Source: Fidelibacterota bacterium (GTDB taxonomy: Bacteria; Pseudomonadota; Alphaproteobacteria; Rhodospirillales; Rhodospirillaceae). From it: 64,000 nt of DNA. The notes under the pieces are model-generated. The model did no database searches. It had not been told where the DNA came from and worked only from the letters and a program-made list of their open reading frames with translations. A program made the translations under genes and the position numbers. Below are positions 37,203 through 45,866 of this stretch, one piece after another. Numbering within the stretch: position 1 is the stretch's first letter; each line of letters starts with the position of its first letter. The DNA is taken from contig CANJBL010000006.1 of NCBI GenBank assembly GCA_947472795.1, positions 100,168-164,167 of the forward strand. Direction: 5' to 3'.

Positions 37203-39100
37203 GTGACGCTGAAACCGCGCGGGAATTCGCCGCTTGTGTGAATTTCGACCATTCGCTTGTAGGCGGCTTCAAGGTTGCGGCAGAAGCGGCCTGTATCAAA
37301 CAGCGGATACGTCGTGCGGTTTTGTTCAAGCCGTTCCCGCACAGACCTTAAAAGAGAAGCATCGCGCGCGAGTTTCAGGGCGAGTTTTTCGTAGTCGCCC
37401 AAATTCTCAGTCACCAGATCCGGCAAGCCCACCGCGCGGAGCAAGCTTGTGGCGACTCTCCCGGCAAAGGCGGTGCCGGTACAGGTGATCAGCGGCACGC
37501 CCGCCCATAAAGCATCGCTCGCCCCCGTGTGGGCGTTATAGGGCAGGGTGTCGAGAAACAGATCGGCGTTCTTCAGGCGCGCGAGGTGCTGGCGATGAGG
37601 AAGGCCGGGCGCAAAGACAAGTCGGGTGGGAGCTATGCCATGCCGCGATGCTTCGTCGCGCAGGTTTTGCGACATCGTTGTGTTGCTCTCCCAGAGCCAC
37701 AGCACACTGTCGTCAACTCCGCGGAGCAGGCGCATCCACACGGCAAAGGTCTCTGGGGTTAATTTGTAACTCTGATTGAAGTTGCAGAACACAAAACCGG
37801 CCTCGGGCAGGCCGCAGGCGCGCCGCGAGGGAATGTCTTCGGCGATCTGCCGCTTCGAATCTGTGGCTTGATAGGTGTTGGGCAGAGTGACCACCTTCTC
37901 ATTGAAGTATTGATGTTCATCCGGCGAAATGACGACCGGATCGGCGAGGATGTAATCCATATAATCCGCGCCCAGCGTTCCGGGAAAACCCAGATAATTG
38001 ACCTGTATCGGCGCGGGCTTACGCGCAAACACACCCATGCGGCCTTGGCCGAAGTAACCGTTGAGATTGACCAGGATGTCGATGTTTTCCCCCAGAATGG
38101 CGTCGGCGGCGGTGCCATCCGTCATGCTTGAGATATCGATGATCTTATTGAAGGCTGCGTCGATGCGCTGGCGCGTGGGTCCTTTGTCGTTGAGGCCATT
38201 ATCGAAGGCGACGATCTCAAAACGGCTTTTGTCATGCAGTTCATACAGCCCGACGGTCAGGAAGGCCGTGGCCTGTTCGTAGAATTCACCGGAGAGATAG
38301 CCGACGCGAATCTTTCCATGTGCGGGACCCGGTGACGTCCAGCGCGCTAGGGCGGCAGGGAAACGGTCGCGCGCATAGGTGTTCGCGCAAGTCTGCAAAT
38401 CGACGGGCGAGTCCGCTATGGACTGATAGACAAAAGGTGTGACCACGCGTTTGCATGCGCGCACGCCGTGATGAAGCGCGGCAATATCGCGATCGAGATT
38501 CTTCCAGTCGCCGGTCTGCATGCGCAGATGCAAAAGGTCACCGCGCGCATAGGCGCGGCTTTCATCAAGAGCCAACACCCGTTCCAGATCGAGAATGGCG
38601 GGCGCGGCACGTTGAAAGCGCAGCCATTGCAGCTGGCTGCGCTCGAACAGGGATTCAACGTCGTCTGGGTTGATGGCTAAAGCGCGGTCGTAACACTCAA
38701 GCGCCGCAACGAATTGGTTTAAGTCGTGCAGGGCTGCCGCCCGATGGCTCCATGCCGGGGCGTATTGAATGTCGAAAGACAGTGCTTTGTCGAAAGCGGC
38801 GAGGGCATCCGCACGGCGACCCAGTAAGGCGAGGACGCGGCCGCGTCCTGTATGCGCGCGGACATGTTGAGCGTCGAACGCCAGTGCGCTGTCAAAACTG
38901 CCGAGAGACTCATAGTACCTTTTGAGGTGCCAGAGGCTTTCGCCGTGGCCATACCAGGCTTCCGCGCTGTGTGGCTCGTTCTCCAGGGCCTTGTCATAGG
39001 AAGCCAGCGCCTCCGCGAAACGCCCTTGATGCAGCACCGCAGCGGCGAATTTCAGCTGCGCGGCAATATCTATGTTGGCATCTGTGTTGGGTGGGGACAC
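37199..39100 (-). CDS. TPR-containing O-GlcNAc transferase-like glycosyltransferase (GT41)
   Basis: This 633-residue protein has about five N-terminal TPRs (residues 12-175; AAVLHQGRFAEALASYDKAL; AWYGHGESLWHLKRYYES) and a GT41 catalytic region like eukaryotic O-GlcNAc transferase. IRVGYLSGEFYEQATAF begins the first Rossmann half; INGYFGQGRMGVFARKPAPI-like sequence (NLNGYFGQGRMGVFARKPAP) and VNYLGFPGTLGADYMDYILAD match the family. VFCNFNQSYKLTPETFAVW, LFLDTLPYNAHTGASDALWAG and PLITCTGTAFAGRVATSLL bind UDP-sugar. Bacterial acceptors are usually unknown. Confidence 0.88.
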   Translation of the reverse strand: MSPPNTDANIDIAAQLKFAAAVLHQGRFAEALASYDKALENEPHSAEAWYGHGESLWHLKRYYESLGSFDSALAFDAQHVRAHTGRGRVLALLGRRADALAAFDKALSFDIQYAPAWSHRAAALHDLNQFVAALECYDRALAINPDDVESLFERSQLQWLRFQRAAPAILDLERVLALDESRAYARGDLLHLRMQTGDWKNLDRDIAALHHGVRACKRVVTPFVYQSIADSPVDLQTCANTYARDRFPAALARWTSPGPAHGKIRVGYLSGEFYEQATAFLTVGLYELHDKSRFEIVAFDNGLNDKGPTRQRIDAAFNKIIDISSMTDGTAADAILGENIDILVNLNGYFGQGRMGVFARKPAPIQVNYLGFPGTLGADYMDYILADPVVISPDEHQYFNEKVVTLPNTYQATDSKRQIAEDIPSRRACGLPEAGFVFCNFNQSYKLTPETFAVWMRLLRGVDDSVLWLWESNTTMSQNLRDEASRHGIAPTRLVFAPGLPHRQHLARLKNADLFLDTLPYNAHTGASDALWAGVPLITCTGTAFAGRVATSLLRAVGLPDLVTENLGDYEKLALKLARDASLLRSVRERLEQNRTTYPLFDTGRFCRNLEAAYKRMVEIHTSGEFPRGFSVT

Positions 39101-39160
39101 GCGCGTTCATCATGCCTGGGACGGGACATGCGAAGGTGCCGGTCCGGCAGCGAAGACTCA

Positions 39161-39202
39161 ACAAAAAACGCCCGGCTTTCGTTTGGGAAAACCGGGTGTT
39201 TG
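39161..39202 (-). terminator. Intrinsic terminator after tRNA-Lys
   Basis: On the minus strand, AAC-ACCCGG-style arms (upper-strand CCCGG at 39171 and CCGGG at 39192, flanked by TTT/AAA pairs) form a hairpin followed by TTTTTTG. It lies about 95 bases downstream of the tRNA-Lys 3' end and just before the OGT-like gene, so it most likely ends the tRNA transcript. Confidence 0.75.
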
Positions 39203-39295
39203 CAGCGTTCAGCCGATACCCCATACGTAGGATATTTCCGAACGCTGCACGCGGCCGGGGATCCATTTTTGCGGTGGAAAGAGTGGGGGAAAGAT

Positions 39296-39370
39296 TGGTG
39301 AGCCGGGGTGGGATCGAACCACCGACAACCGCATTAAAAGTGCGATGCTCTACCACTGAGCTACCGGCCC
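39296..39370 (-). tRNA. tRNA-Lys (anticodon TTT)
   Basis: Read on the minus strand, the 75-nt gene starts GGGCCGGTAGCTCAGTGGTA and ends in CCGGCTC-A-CCA, so the CCA tail is encoded. The acceptor stem pairs at all seven positions (one G-U). The anticodon loop is CTTTTAA with anticodon TTT, and the T-arm holds GGTTCGATCC. All arms are regular. Confidence 0.97.
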
Positions 39371-39618
39371 AACCTCGGCGTGCCGCGCTGGTGTAAGAGT
39401 CCGGCGCCGTGGTCTTGCGCTGGGAGAAATACCTTTGCGGGAGGCGCACCATATGCGCCACGTTTGGCCCGGTCAAGCAAAGCCGTGGCGCACCTCTGGC
39501 CTCGGAAAATTTCAGGAAATCTGCGCGTTAGAGGATGTTATCCACAGGCCGCCACCTTGCATCCGGCAGGGAATTCAGTAGCGTGCGGGAGGAAGCGGGG
39601 CGATCAAAGGGCATCTTG

Positions 39619-40734
39619 ATGGGCGTATTGCGCGTTCTGCTGGCGCTGTCGGTCGTCCTCAGCCATCTCGGGGACTATGGGGGCATCTCACTGGCGGGCG
39701 GGTTTGCCTCGGTGCAGATGTTCTACATCATCTCCGGCTTCTATATGGCGACCATCCTTACCGAGAAATACGACCCCCGCCGTGACTTGGGTGTGTTCTA
39801 CACCAACCGCTTCCTGCGCATTTATTCCATCTATTTTGTCGCGCTCGCCATGTCGCTGGCCGGCTACTACGCCCTCTGGGCCACGAGCCACAGCAGCTGG
39901 TTTTATCAGGCCGCCGCCGACAACGTGCCGAACTTGAACTGGCCGACACGGCTGTGGCTCTCATTCACCGGGCTTTTTGTCTTTGGCCAGGAGACCACGC
40001 TATTCCAGCGCTTCGCCGATGGCGGGCTCATTTTCACGTCCGCCGAGCCCGACAATAATAATCCGGTCTGGCATTTGATGCCCGTGCCGCAGGCGTGGTC
40101 CATATCTATTGAACTGGTGTTCTATTGCCTGGTGCCGTTCCTGATCCGCCTTCGCACACGCTGGCTTGTGGCCATCATCGTTGTGACCGAAGCGTTGCGC
40201 GTGTGGCTGTATTACGGCTTGAATCTGGATCACGATCCTTGGCTCAGCCGTTTCTTCCCGCTAGAGATCGCCACCTTTGTCATGGGCATGGTGGCGCGGC
40301 GCATTTACGATCGTTACATCTACCAAATCCCTAGGCGCACGCAGATAACCATTGGCGCCGGGTTTATCATCGGCGCCTGCTTCATTCGCGCGTTGATGTT
40401 CACGTTCCCCATCAATCAGGTCGTGTGGCCTTTCTATATCTGCGCGCTCATCGCCTTACCTTGCCTGTTTCAACTGACGCGCAACAGCAAGCTCGACAGC
40501 TTCATCGGCAATTTCTCCTATCCTCTGTATTTGATTCACTGGTTTGTGCTCATCGCCTATGATGCTTTGACGGCCGGCTGGCACCTGCCGTCCATGAATA
40601 CGGGCGCGCGTGTGGCGATTTGCCTGGCGCTATCATTCTTCCTGTCGTGGATCATCATGATTTTGGTAGAAGTGCCGCTCGACCGCTATCGGCAACGGCG
40701 TTACGCGCGCATGTCCATAGCCGCAAAGGGATAA
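39619..40734 (+). CDS. Acyltransferase 3 family membrane protein
   Basis: The 371-residue protein is an integral membrane O-acyltransferase of the OafA/acyltransferase-3 type, which acylates sugars on surface polysaccharides. About ten membrane helices are seen. The catalytic His lies in LLALSVVLSHLGDYGG, and IISGFYMATILTEKYDPR and FYTNRFLRIYSIYF match conserved positions. The motif PQAWSISIELVFYCLVPFLI aligns with the family's 'W(S)L..E..FY' signature. It is paired with a second, broken paralogue 2 bases downstream. Confidence 0.9.
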   Translation: MGVLRVLLALSVVLSHLGDYGGISLAGGFASVQMFYIISGFYMATILTEKYDPRRDLGVFYTNRFLRIYSIYFVALAMSLAGYYALWATSHSSWFYQAAADNVPNLNWPTRLWLSFTGLFVFGQETTLFQRFADGGLIFTSAEPDNNNPVWHLMPVPQAWSISIELVFYCLVPFLIRLRTRWLVAIIVVTEALRVWLYYGLNLDHDPWLSRFFPLEIATFVMGMVARRIYDRYIYQIPRRTQITIGAGFIIGACFIRALMFTFPINQVVWPFYICALIALPCLFQLTRNSKLDSFIGNFSYPLYLIHWFVLIAYDALTAGWHLPSMNTGARVAICLALSFFLSWIIMILVEVPLDRYRQRRYARMSIAAKG

Positions 40735-40736
40735 GC

Positions 40737-41869
40737 ATGGGCGCGTTGCGTATCATTTTGGCGCTTTCGGTTGCCCTCAGTCATTTCGGCGGCCTTTTTG
40801 GATATTCCATCGCCGGCGGCCTGATCTCGGTGCAGGCCTTTTTCATCATTTCCGGCTTCTACATGGCCACAATCCTTACGCAAAAGTACGATCCGCGAAA
40901 GGACATCGGGGTTTTCTATACAAACCGCTTTCTGCGTATTTATTCGCTCTACTTCCTATGCCTGCTGATCTCGCTGCCGATCTATTACGCGCTCTATAAG
41001 GCGGGACGCGCGACGTGGTTTTTTCCGGCGCTTCCGGCAGCAGCCGGCCTGGATTGGCCGGCGAAGGCTTGGCTGACGTTCACGCAGTTTTTTATCTTCG
41101 GTCAGGAAACTACGCTTTTTCAAAAATCCAGGATGGGCATTTGGTCTTTGCGCCCGGCGGTCCGGTGGGCGAGGGGCAGGTCTGGCCGCTCATGGCAGTG
41201 CCTCAGGCGTGGTAAATCTCGATAGAACTTATGTTTTATTGCCTTGTGCCTTTTCTGATCAGATTGCGGACATCGGGGCTACTTGGCATTTTTGCCGCAA
41301 CATTCGTTGTCCGGCTCATGATTTATCATGCCGGCTTTGAGATCGATCCGTGGATGAGCAGATTTTTCCCAATTGAAATCGGAACATTTGTGCTCGGTAT
41401 GCTTGGGCGGCGTTTTTACGACGCTTACGTCGTGCACATGGACCGCAAAAGCTGCATGGCATTCGGCGTGTCATTCGTCCTTTTGACGCTCTTCATTTAC
41501 GACATCGCCATCTTGAGTTACCGCTTTCATTTCTCGATGTCGTACATGCTTTGGCCTTATTACGGGCTCGCGGCGTTGGCCATACCGTGTCTCTTTCACG
41601 TGACGCGGCACAGCAAGTTTGATGCGTTTCTCGGCAATTTCAGTTACCCGCTTTACCTTATCCATTGGCTGGTGATGTATATATATGAGGCGTTCACGAT
41701 GACGCTTCATTTGCCAATGCGGGATTCCCCCTGGAGAATTCTGATCCTGGTCGCCCTGTCACTGGCGTTCTCGTGGCTTGTGATCGTGATGGTGGAAGTG
41801 CCGCTCGATCGGTATCGCCAGCGCCGCTATGCGCGCATGGCCGCCGCACCGGCAGCGGGGTCATCATGA
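40737..41869 (+). pseudogene. Broken acyltransferase 3 paralogue (frameshift plus stop)
   Basis: This copy is clearly homologous to the upstream acyltransferase (MGALRIILALSVALSHFGG; IISGFYMATILTQKYDPR; FGQETTLFQ). After FGQETTLFQK the frame shifts at the run CAAAAATCC near 41120, where adding one A would restore KIQDGHLVFAPGGP. In the restored frame, PQAW is followed by TAA at 41216 where the paralogue has a Ser codon (TCC), then ISIELMFYCLVPFLIRLRT continues in frame to 41869. Two independent lesions suggest decay, although the first could be a homopolymer sequencing error. Helices after the stop are intact. Confidence 0.85.
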
Positions 41870-42093
41870 CCGAGCCTGTGAGGATGATCCTCGATGTCGC
41901 GAAGGAGCGCCCCGATCCTCGGGCCATCTCCACCTGGCTGATCGCTTATCTCGGCACGCGGCCTTTGAAGGCAAAATATGCTGCTTTGGATATGCTCGAG
42001 GACCAATTGAAAACCATGAACCCTCCACCCGATGCCCGCAGCGGCGGCCTTGTGGCGCGTGTCATCCAAAAGACGCGCGAAAACCTGAAGTAG
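41866..42093 (+). CDS. Small protein coupled to the broken acyltransferase
   Basis: The 75-residue protein starts in an ATGA overlap with the last stop codon of the acyltransferase paralogue, so it was probably translated by coupling to it. It is predicted soluble and helical: MTEPVRMILDVAKERPDPR, then AISTWLIAYLGTRPLKAK and a basic tail. No known domain is recognised. If coupling is needed, the upstream lesions may have reduced its expression. Confidence 0.6.
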   Translation: MTEPVRMILDVAKERPDPRAISTWLIAYLGTRPLKAKYAALDMLEDQLKTMNPPPDARSGGLVARVIQKTRENLK

Positions 42094-42095
42094 CG

Positions 42096-42563
42096 CTATT
42101 TCTGGCCGCGGTTTCCCAGCAGCTGATTGGTGACCGGCACATCGACGCTGATTGGCCCAGCATCACGGAAGGTGAGGGTGAGGGGCAACACCGCGCCCAC
42201 TTTCACCGGCGCATTCAATTTGTTCAGGGTGACTTCGTACACGCCGGGGCGCAACACCATGGTCTTGCGCGCACGGACAGAAATATCCTTGACGACGGTG
42301 TTGAGGAAATTGAGACCTTTCCAGATTCCGCGCCGCAGGACGACGCTTTCAGCGGCAGGCGAGGCGGCGCCGATGAGCACATCGGGTTTATCGGCGGCAT
42401 TATAAATCTGGAAGAAGACACTGACCGTATCGGCTTCGTTGGGCGCGATGCGCGCCCACACCTGATCGATCTCGATCTGGTGATTGGCCGTGTACTGTGG
42501 TGCAGCCACGGAAGGGGCGGCAAAAACAAATGCCGTCAGAAACAGAAAACGCAGCGCTTTCAT
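42096..42563 (-). CDS. PCuAC-fold periplasmic protein lacking the copper ligands, copy 1
   Basis: The 155-residue protein has a signal peptide ending in PSVAA and a PCuAC/DUF461-type beta fold. The C-terminal segment LRPGVYEVTLNKLNAPVKVG followed by AVLPLTLTFRDAG matches copper chaperones of this family. The usual His/Met ligands are missing: the family's GxYHLMLM-like site reads GVYEVTLN, and the HM-Met cluster before it is absent. Copper binding is therefore unlikely by the usual mechanism. A paralogue lies 64 bases upstream on the same strand. Confidence 0.78.
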   Translation of the reverse strand: MKALRFLFLTAFVFAAPSVAAPQYTANHQIEIDQVWARIAPNEADTVSVFFQIYNAADKPDVLIGAASPAAESVVLRRGIWKGLNFLNTVVKDISVRARKTMVLRPGVYEVTLNKLNAPVKVGAVLPLTLTFRDAGPISVDVPVTNQLLGNRGQK

Positions 42564-42627
42564 GGAAACATCCCCGCCGAACCCGCGGCAAGTGTAAGCG
42601 ATCTCGCAGGGGAATTGTAGCTAGGGC

Positions 42628-43101
42628 TTACTTATTGATGCGGTTGCCGAGAAGCTGGTTGGCGACCTGGGCTTCAATAGTGACCGCGCCCGCTTCTTTG
42701 AAATAGAGCGTCACGGGTAGGACGGTGCCCACGTTCACGTGACCACGCAAATCGCTCAGGGTGATTTCATATTGGCCGGGGTGGAATGATGTGGTCTTGC
42801 GGGCTTTGATCTTGATGCCGTCGCTTTCCCTATTCAGGAAATTGAAACCCTGCCATGTGCCGCGCCGGATCGTAATGTTTTCCGCCGCAGGGCTGGAGGC
42901 CGATAGCAGCACATCGGACTTTTCGCTTTGGTTATAGACCTCGAAGAATACGCTGGCCGTGTCAGGTTCCTTGGGCGCGAGGCGCGCCCAGGCTTGTTCC
43001 ACCTCGATCTGGTGGTCGGTGGAATATTGGGTAATAGCACCCGCCGGCGACGCCAAAGCCGCTGCTGCCGCCAAACATAAACAAACCGTCATCACGCGCA
43101 T
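42628..43101 (-). CDS. PCuAC-fold periplasmic protein lacking the copper ligands, copy 2
   Basis: The 157-residue protein is a tandem paralogue of the gene at 42096. Its signal peptide ends in SPAGA. STDHQIEVEQAWARLAPKEP corresponds to TANHQIEIDQVWARIAPNEA in copy 1. The beta-core reads HPGQYEITLSDLRGHVNVG and VLPVTLYFKEAG, again without the Met/His pair of true copper chaperones. The last residues (NQLLGNRINK) are nearly identical to those of copy 1 (NQLLGNRGQK). The two probably arose by duplication and share an operon. Confidence 0.78.
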   Translation of the reverse strand: MRVMTVCLCLAAAAALASPAGAITQYSTDHQIEVEQAWARLAPKEPDTASVFFEVYNQSEKSDVLLSASSPAAENITIRRGTWQGFNFLNRESDGIKIKARKTTSFHPGQYEITLSDLRGHVNVGTVLPVTLYFKEAGAVTIEAQVANQLLGNRINK

Positions 43102-43193
43102 GCAAAACCCTGCCGAATCCCTTGCCGTCTTGGGGATTCAACGCTGCGCGTGGCTTATTGTTGTGAAATGAGAAAATACGAAGCGCGGGAACT

Positions 43194-43661
43194 TTATTCG
43201 ATGCGGTCCCAGATTTGCACGTAATCATAGGTCTTGCCGGATTTCTCCGTGCGTTTGCCTTCGGCCCGCATTCTGGTGTTGTTGGCTGAGAAGGTTACCA
43301 ACTCCGTGGCCGAGGCCCCGTCACCGCTTTTGATTTCGATGCGGTAGCTGGTCGGCGAGACGTGGGCAAAAGCGAGCGTATCCTTGCCAAAGGTATAAGG
43401 CTTGCCGTCATAGATGCCCTCGAAAATCGTGCCCGGCACTAACCCGTCGGGAGACATCATATATATGGTGAAGGAAAGGTTCGTGCCGTCGTCCTTGGTC
43501 ACGACCATGGGCTCATCGATCGGGGTAAAACTACCGGCGGGAATCTTGCTCTCGGTTTTGTTGCGCAACCACGAGCCCTTCTGGGAGACGTAAGCGCCAT
43601 CGGCGGCAAGAACCGTCGCCGCGCTAAAGAGCATCAAAAGTAAACTCAAGACAAAACGCAC
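43194..43661 (-). CDS. Hypothetical secreted protein
   Basis: The product has 155 residues from a GTG at 43661. An upstream in-frame extension exists, but the signal peptide (RFVLSLLLMLFSAATVLAAD) would then be internal, so this start fits better. The mature part is rich in beta strands (GSFTPIDEPMVVTKDDGTNL; GTIFEGIYDGKPYTFGKDT) and ends YDYVQIWDRIE. No family is recognised. It lies upstream of the PCuAC-fold pair on the same strand, about 90 bases away. Confidence 0.6.
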   Translation of the reverse strand: MRFVLSLLLMLFSAATVLAADGAYVSQKGSWLRNKTESKIPAGSFTPIDEPMVVTKDDGTNLSFTIYMMSPDGLVPGTIFEGIYDGKPYTFGKDTLAFAHVSPTSYRIEIKSGDGASATELVTFSANNTRMRAEGKRTEKSGKTYDYVQIWDRIE

Positions 43662-43749
43662 CGGAAACGTCCCGTTTGGGTGTGAGGCCCGTGAAAGCAA
43701 AGCGAAGTCAAAGTGAAGATAAAAGATATGCGGGCTCAACAGAAGCGAA

Positions 43750-44553
43750 TTATAGGTCGAATTTGTGCGCCGCGCGCCAGTCCAGAATGAGATCGCGCGC
43801 GATACCCGCGCTATCGTCCAGCATCATGCAATGCCCGCCTCCGGGCACAGGTGCCAGCGTTGCGCCATAGAAGGTGGCGATGGCTTCATCCTGGCCGCGA
43901 ACATGCAGGGGGCTTTCGTCCTTATCGCCGGACAGACAGAGTGCCGGTCCAAACGTCCAGGCCGGATCCACCGCGATGCTCCGGCGATAAACATCGTTGA
44001 GCAAAGCGGGACTCTCGCCGCAGAGCCGGGATGTGTAAGGGGTGATGTCGGGGACGGCAGATCCTGCGAGGAACCACTTGCGGGCGCGCTCACCAACTGG
44101 CGGTGCGATTTGTGTGTCGTCGGCGAAGGGTGGCAACAACTTGACGTCGGCGACATTGGCAGGCGGCATGGGCGCCAGCATCACAAGTCCGGCGGGACGA
44201 ACCTGCTGTGCCGCCGCCATGGCCACAAGAGCGCCAAGGCTATGACCCACGAGAATGACGGGGCGCCCGAGAACGCGCGCGGCCTCGATTACATCTGCGG
44301 CCATCTCCACGACGCCGGCGGAGATGAAGTCACGCGTTTGCTGCAAACCTCCGTGACCACGCAGATCTAGAGCGGCAACGGGAATCTGCCTCGCCGCGAG
44401 GTCCTTCAACCACGGCGACCAGCTCCAGGCGCCATGGAAACCGCCATGGATGAAAAGGAACATTGGCCCCTGGCCGCGTGAAGACACAAACAGGCGCCCG
44501 TGCGTAAGGGGTGGCTTTTCAAGTGTTTCCAGAAAGCTGAAATCCCAGGCCAT
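43750..44553 (-). CDS. Alpha/beta hydrolase
   Basis: The 267-residue soluble enzyme has the alpha/beta hydrolase fold. FLFIHGGFHGAWSW contains the oxyanion HGG loop, VILVGHSLGALVAMAAAQQ the nucleophile Ser (about residue 100), LSGDKDESP the acid region, and PGGGHCMMLDD the catalytic His. Substrate unknown. The start ATG has no evident Shine-Dalgarno sequence: a paired-hairpin element begins 4 bases upstream of it (44558). Confidence 0.9.
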   Translation of the reverse strand: MAWDFSFLETLEKPPLTHGRLFVSSRGQGPMFLFIHGGFHGAWSWSPWLKDLAARQIPVAALDLRGHGGLQQTRDFISAGVVEMAADVIEAARVLGRPVILVGHSLGALVAMAAAQQVRPAGLVMLAPMPPANVADVKLLPPFADDTQIAPPVGERARKWFLAGSAVPDITPYTSRLCGESPALLNDVYRRSIAVDPAWTFGPALCLSGDKDESPLHVRGQDEAIATFYGATLAPVPGGGHCMMLDDSAGIARDLILDWRAAHKFDL

Positions 44554-44557
44554 GAAA

Positions 44558-44726
44558 CTAGTAGTCCGATTCTAACATTCGCATCCTCGTTCGGTGGACT
44601 GGTTTGCGAATGTCAGAATCAAATGACCACTAGAGATCTATGAATCTCGTGGAGCTTACGATTTGACATTCGCCATTCAGTATTTCCGCCCGCCAGACAG
44701 CGAATGTCAAATCTGCTTCACGAGAT
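44558..44726. repeat. Paired-hairpin element A
   Basis: Hairpin 1 (44558-44633) pairs CTAGTAGTC with GACCACTAG and GATTCTAACATTCGCA with TGCGAATGTCAGAATC, with two A-C mismatches and a small bulge between the stems. Hairpin 2 (44644-44726) pairs ATCTCGTG with CACGAGAT and ATTTGACATTCGC with GCGAATGTCAAAT. The inner stems of the two hairpins are similar to each other. A 10-base spacer separates them. The unit fills the space between the hydrolase start and the upstream gene. Copies B and C share this architecture with different stem sequences. Confidence 0.8.
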
Positions 44727-44770
44727 AGCGGATCGGCGGCCCAAAGGCTACGACAGTCAATCGCCTCGAA

Positions 44771-45625
44771 TCAGGTGTCTCCGAGGATCGAGGAGGCCCG
44801 ACGCCGCACGCGGCGGCGCGCAGGTGTGGGCGCTGCAGTGGCAGCCGCCAGAGCACGGAGCGCTTCGTCGATCTCTTCGTCGTCCATCTCTTCGGGTTCA
44901 TCCCAATAGAGACTGAACTTGGTATGGAAGTCTCGCCACCACTGGGGAACCCCACGCGCCAGAGGTTCGCCGAGAAGGTGACGGAAGCCTTTATCGCGCA
45001 TGAGGGCCTTGGTGGTATCGATCTTGTGGATGCCCAATTGCTGAAGAAGCGTTTTCACGACTTTGTCATAGGGTGTCTTCATGAGATCGACGCCGGCGCC
45101 AAGTCCGATGCGGCTGATCATCAGAAATACCAGATCGGACACAACGCGATCCTGCCGTCCGGCGGCGGCATCCACTTGCGCGCCAATCTCGCCCAGCAGC
45201 TCTTGGGATTCCTCGGGCGTATAGATGGTCCGTATGCGCACAGCGTCCAACGCCACGACGCCCGCGAAGAAGTAATCATCGATGGGGTGCACGTCGAGCA
45301 ATGCGCGACGTTCATCGTAATCGAGCGCGCGGTCAGCCAGGCCCTCCATCAGAATCTTATTCCAGGCTGGATAGGTGCGAGCCGCAACGGATTTCATGGC
45401 ATCGAGAAAGTGGGCGACAGCCTCGCGGGCTTCGGCGGCATTCTCTTGGATGTCGGCGCCCAATATACGGCGCAGTTTCACGACCGTCCGCTGGACAGCC
45501 GCAGCGAGGCCCTTCGGTTTTTGCGAGCCTAGGGGCGCTCTTTTGACGGCGCCATTTGTCTTCTTAGCCAACTCACGAACCCCCGGATTTTCCCTGCCAA
45601 TATGGCAATCCGGTCCGCGGTTCAT
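44771..45625 (-). CDS. Hypothetical soluble helical protein
   Basis: The product has 284 residues from MNRGPDCH (an alternative GTG 27 bases upstream is possible). It is not recognised. It is soluble, with a basic N-terminus (KKTNGAVKRAPLGSQKPK), a helical middle (AREAVAHFLDAMKSVAARTY; YDERRALLDVHPIDDYFFAG) and an acidic stretch (EPEEMDDEEIDEALRALAAA) before a very basic end, PARRRVRRRAS. The arginine-rich tail might bind nucleic acid, but this is inference. It is followed downstream by paired-hairpin element A. Confidence 0.6.
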   Translation of the reverse strand: MNRGPDCHIGRENPGVRELAKKTNGAVKRAPLGSQKPKGLAAAVQRTVVKLRRILGADIQENAAEAREAVAHFLDAMKSVAARTYPAWNKILMEGLADRALDYDERRALLDVHPIDDYFFAGVVALDAVRIRTIYTPEESQELLGEIGAQVDAAAGRQDRVVSDLVFLMISRIGLGAGVDLMKTPYDKVVKTLLQQLGIHKIDTTKALMRDKGFRHLLGEPLARGVPQWWRDFHTKFSLYWDEPEEMDDEEIDEALRALAAATAAPTPARRRVRRRASSILGDT

Positions 45626-45866
45626 GGTGTGACCGCCGTTTCCTGGATGCACGCGGGACAGGTGTTTCAGTGAGTCGAAACATCCTTTTGCGCGCGCTAG
45701 TCATCTCATGATTCGACTAGGTCGGGAAGCCTTCCCGTCAAATTCACATTTGAGTTATTGCGTTGCTTCAGGGAGATTGGACCAACTCACGCCGACGATC
45801 TTCGCCGGTGCTGGTGAGGTCGAGAGTTCGGGGGCGGGCTCTTCAACCGGGGACTGCAATTCGCGC

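Noticed and set aside
45697..45720. CTAGTC...GACTAG as a possible fourth paired-hairpin element
   Set aside because: Only a 6-bp outer stem exists and there is no inner stem, bulge or second hairpin, so it does not share the architecture.
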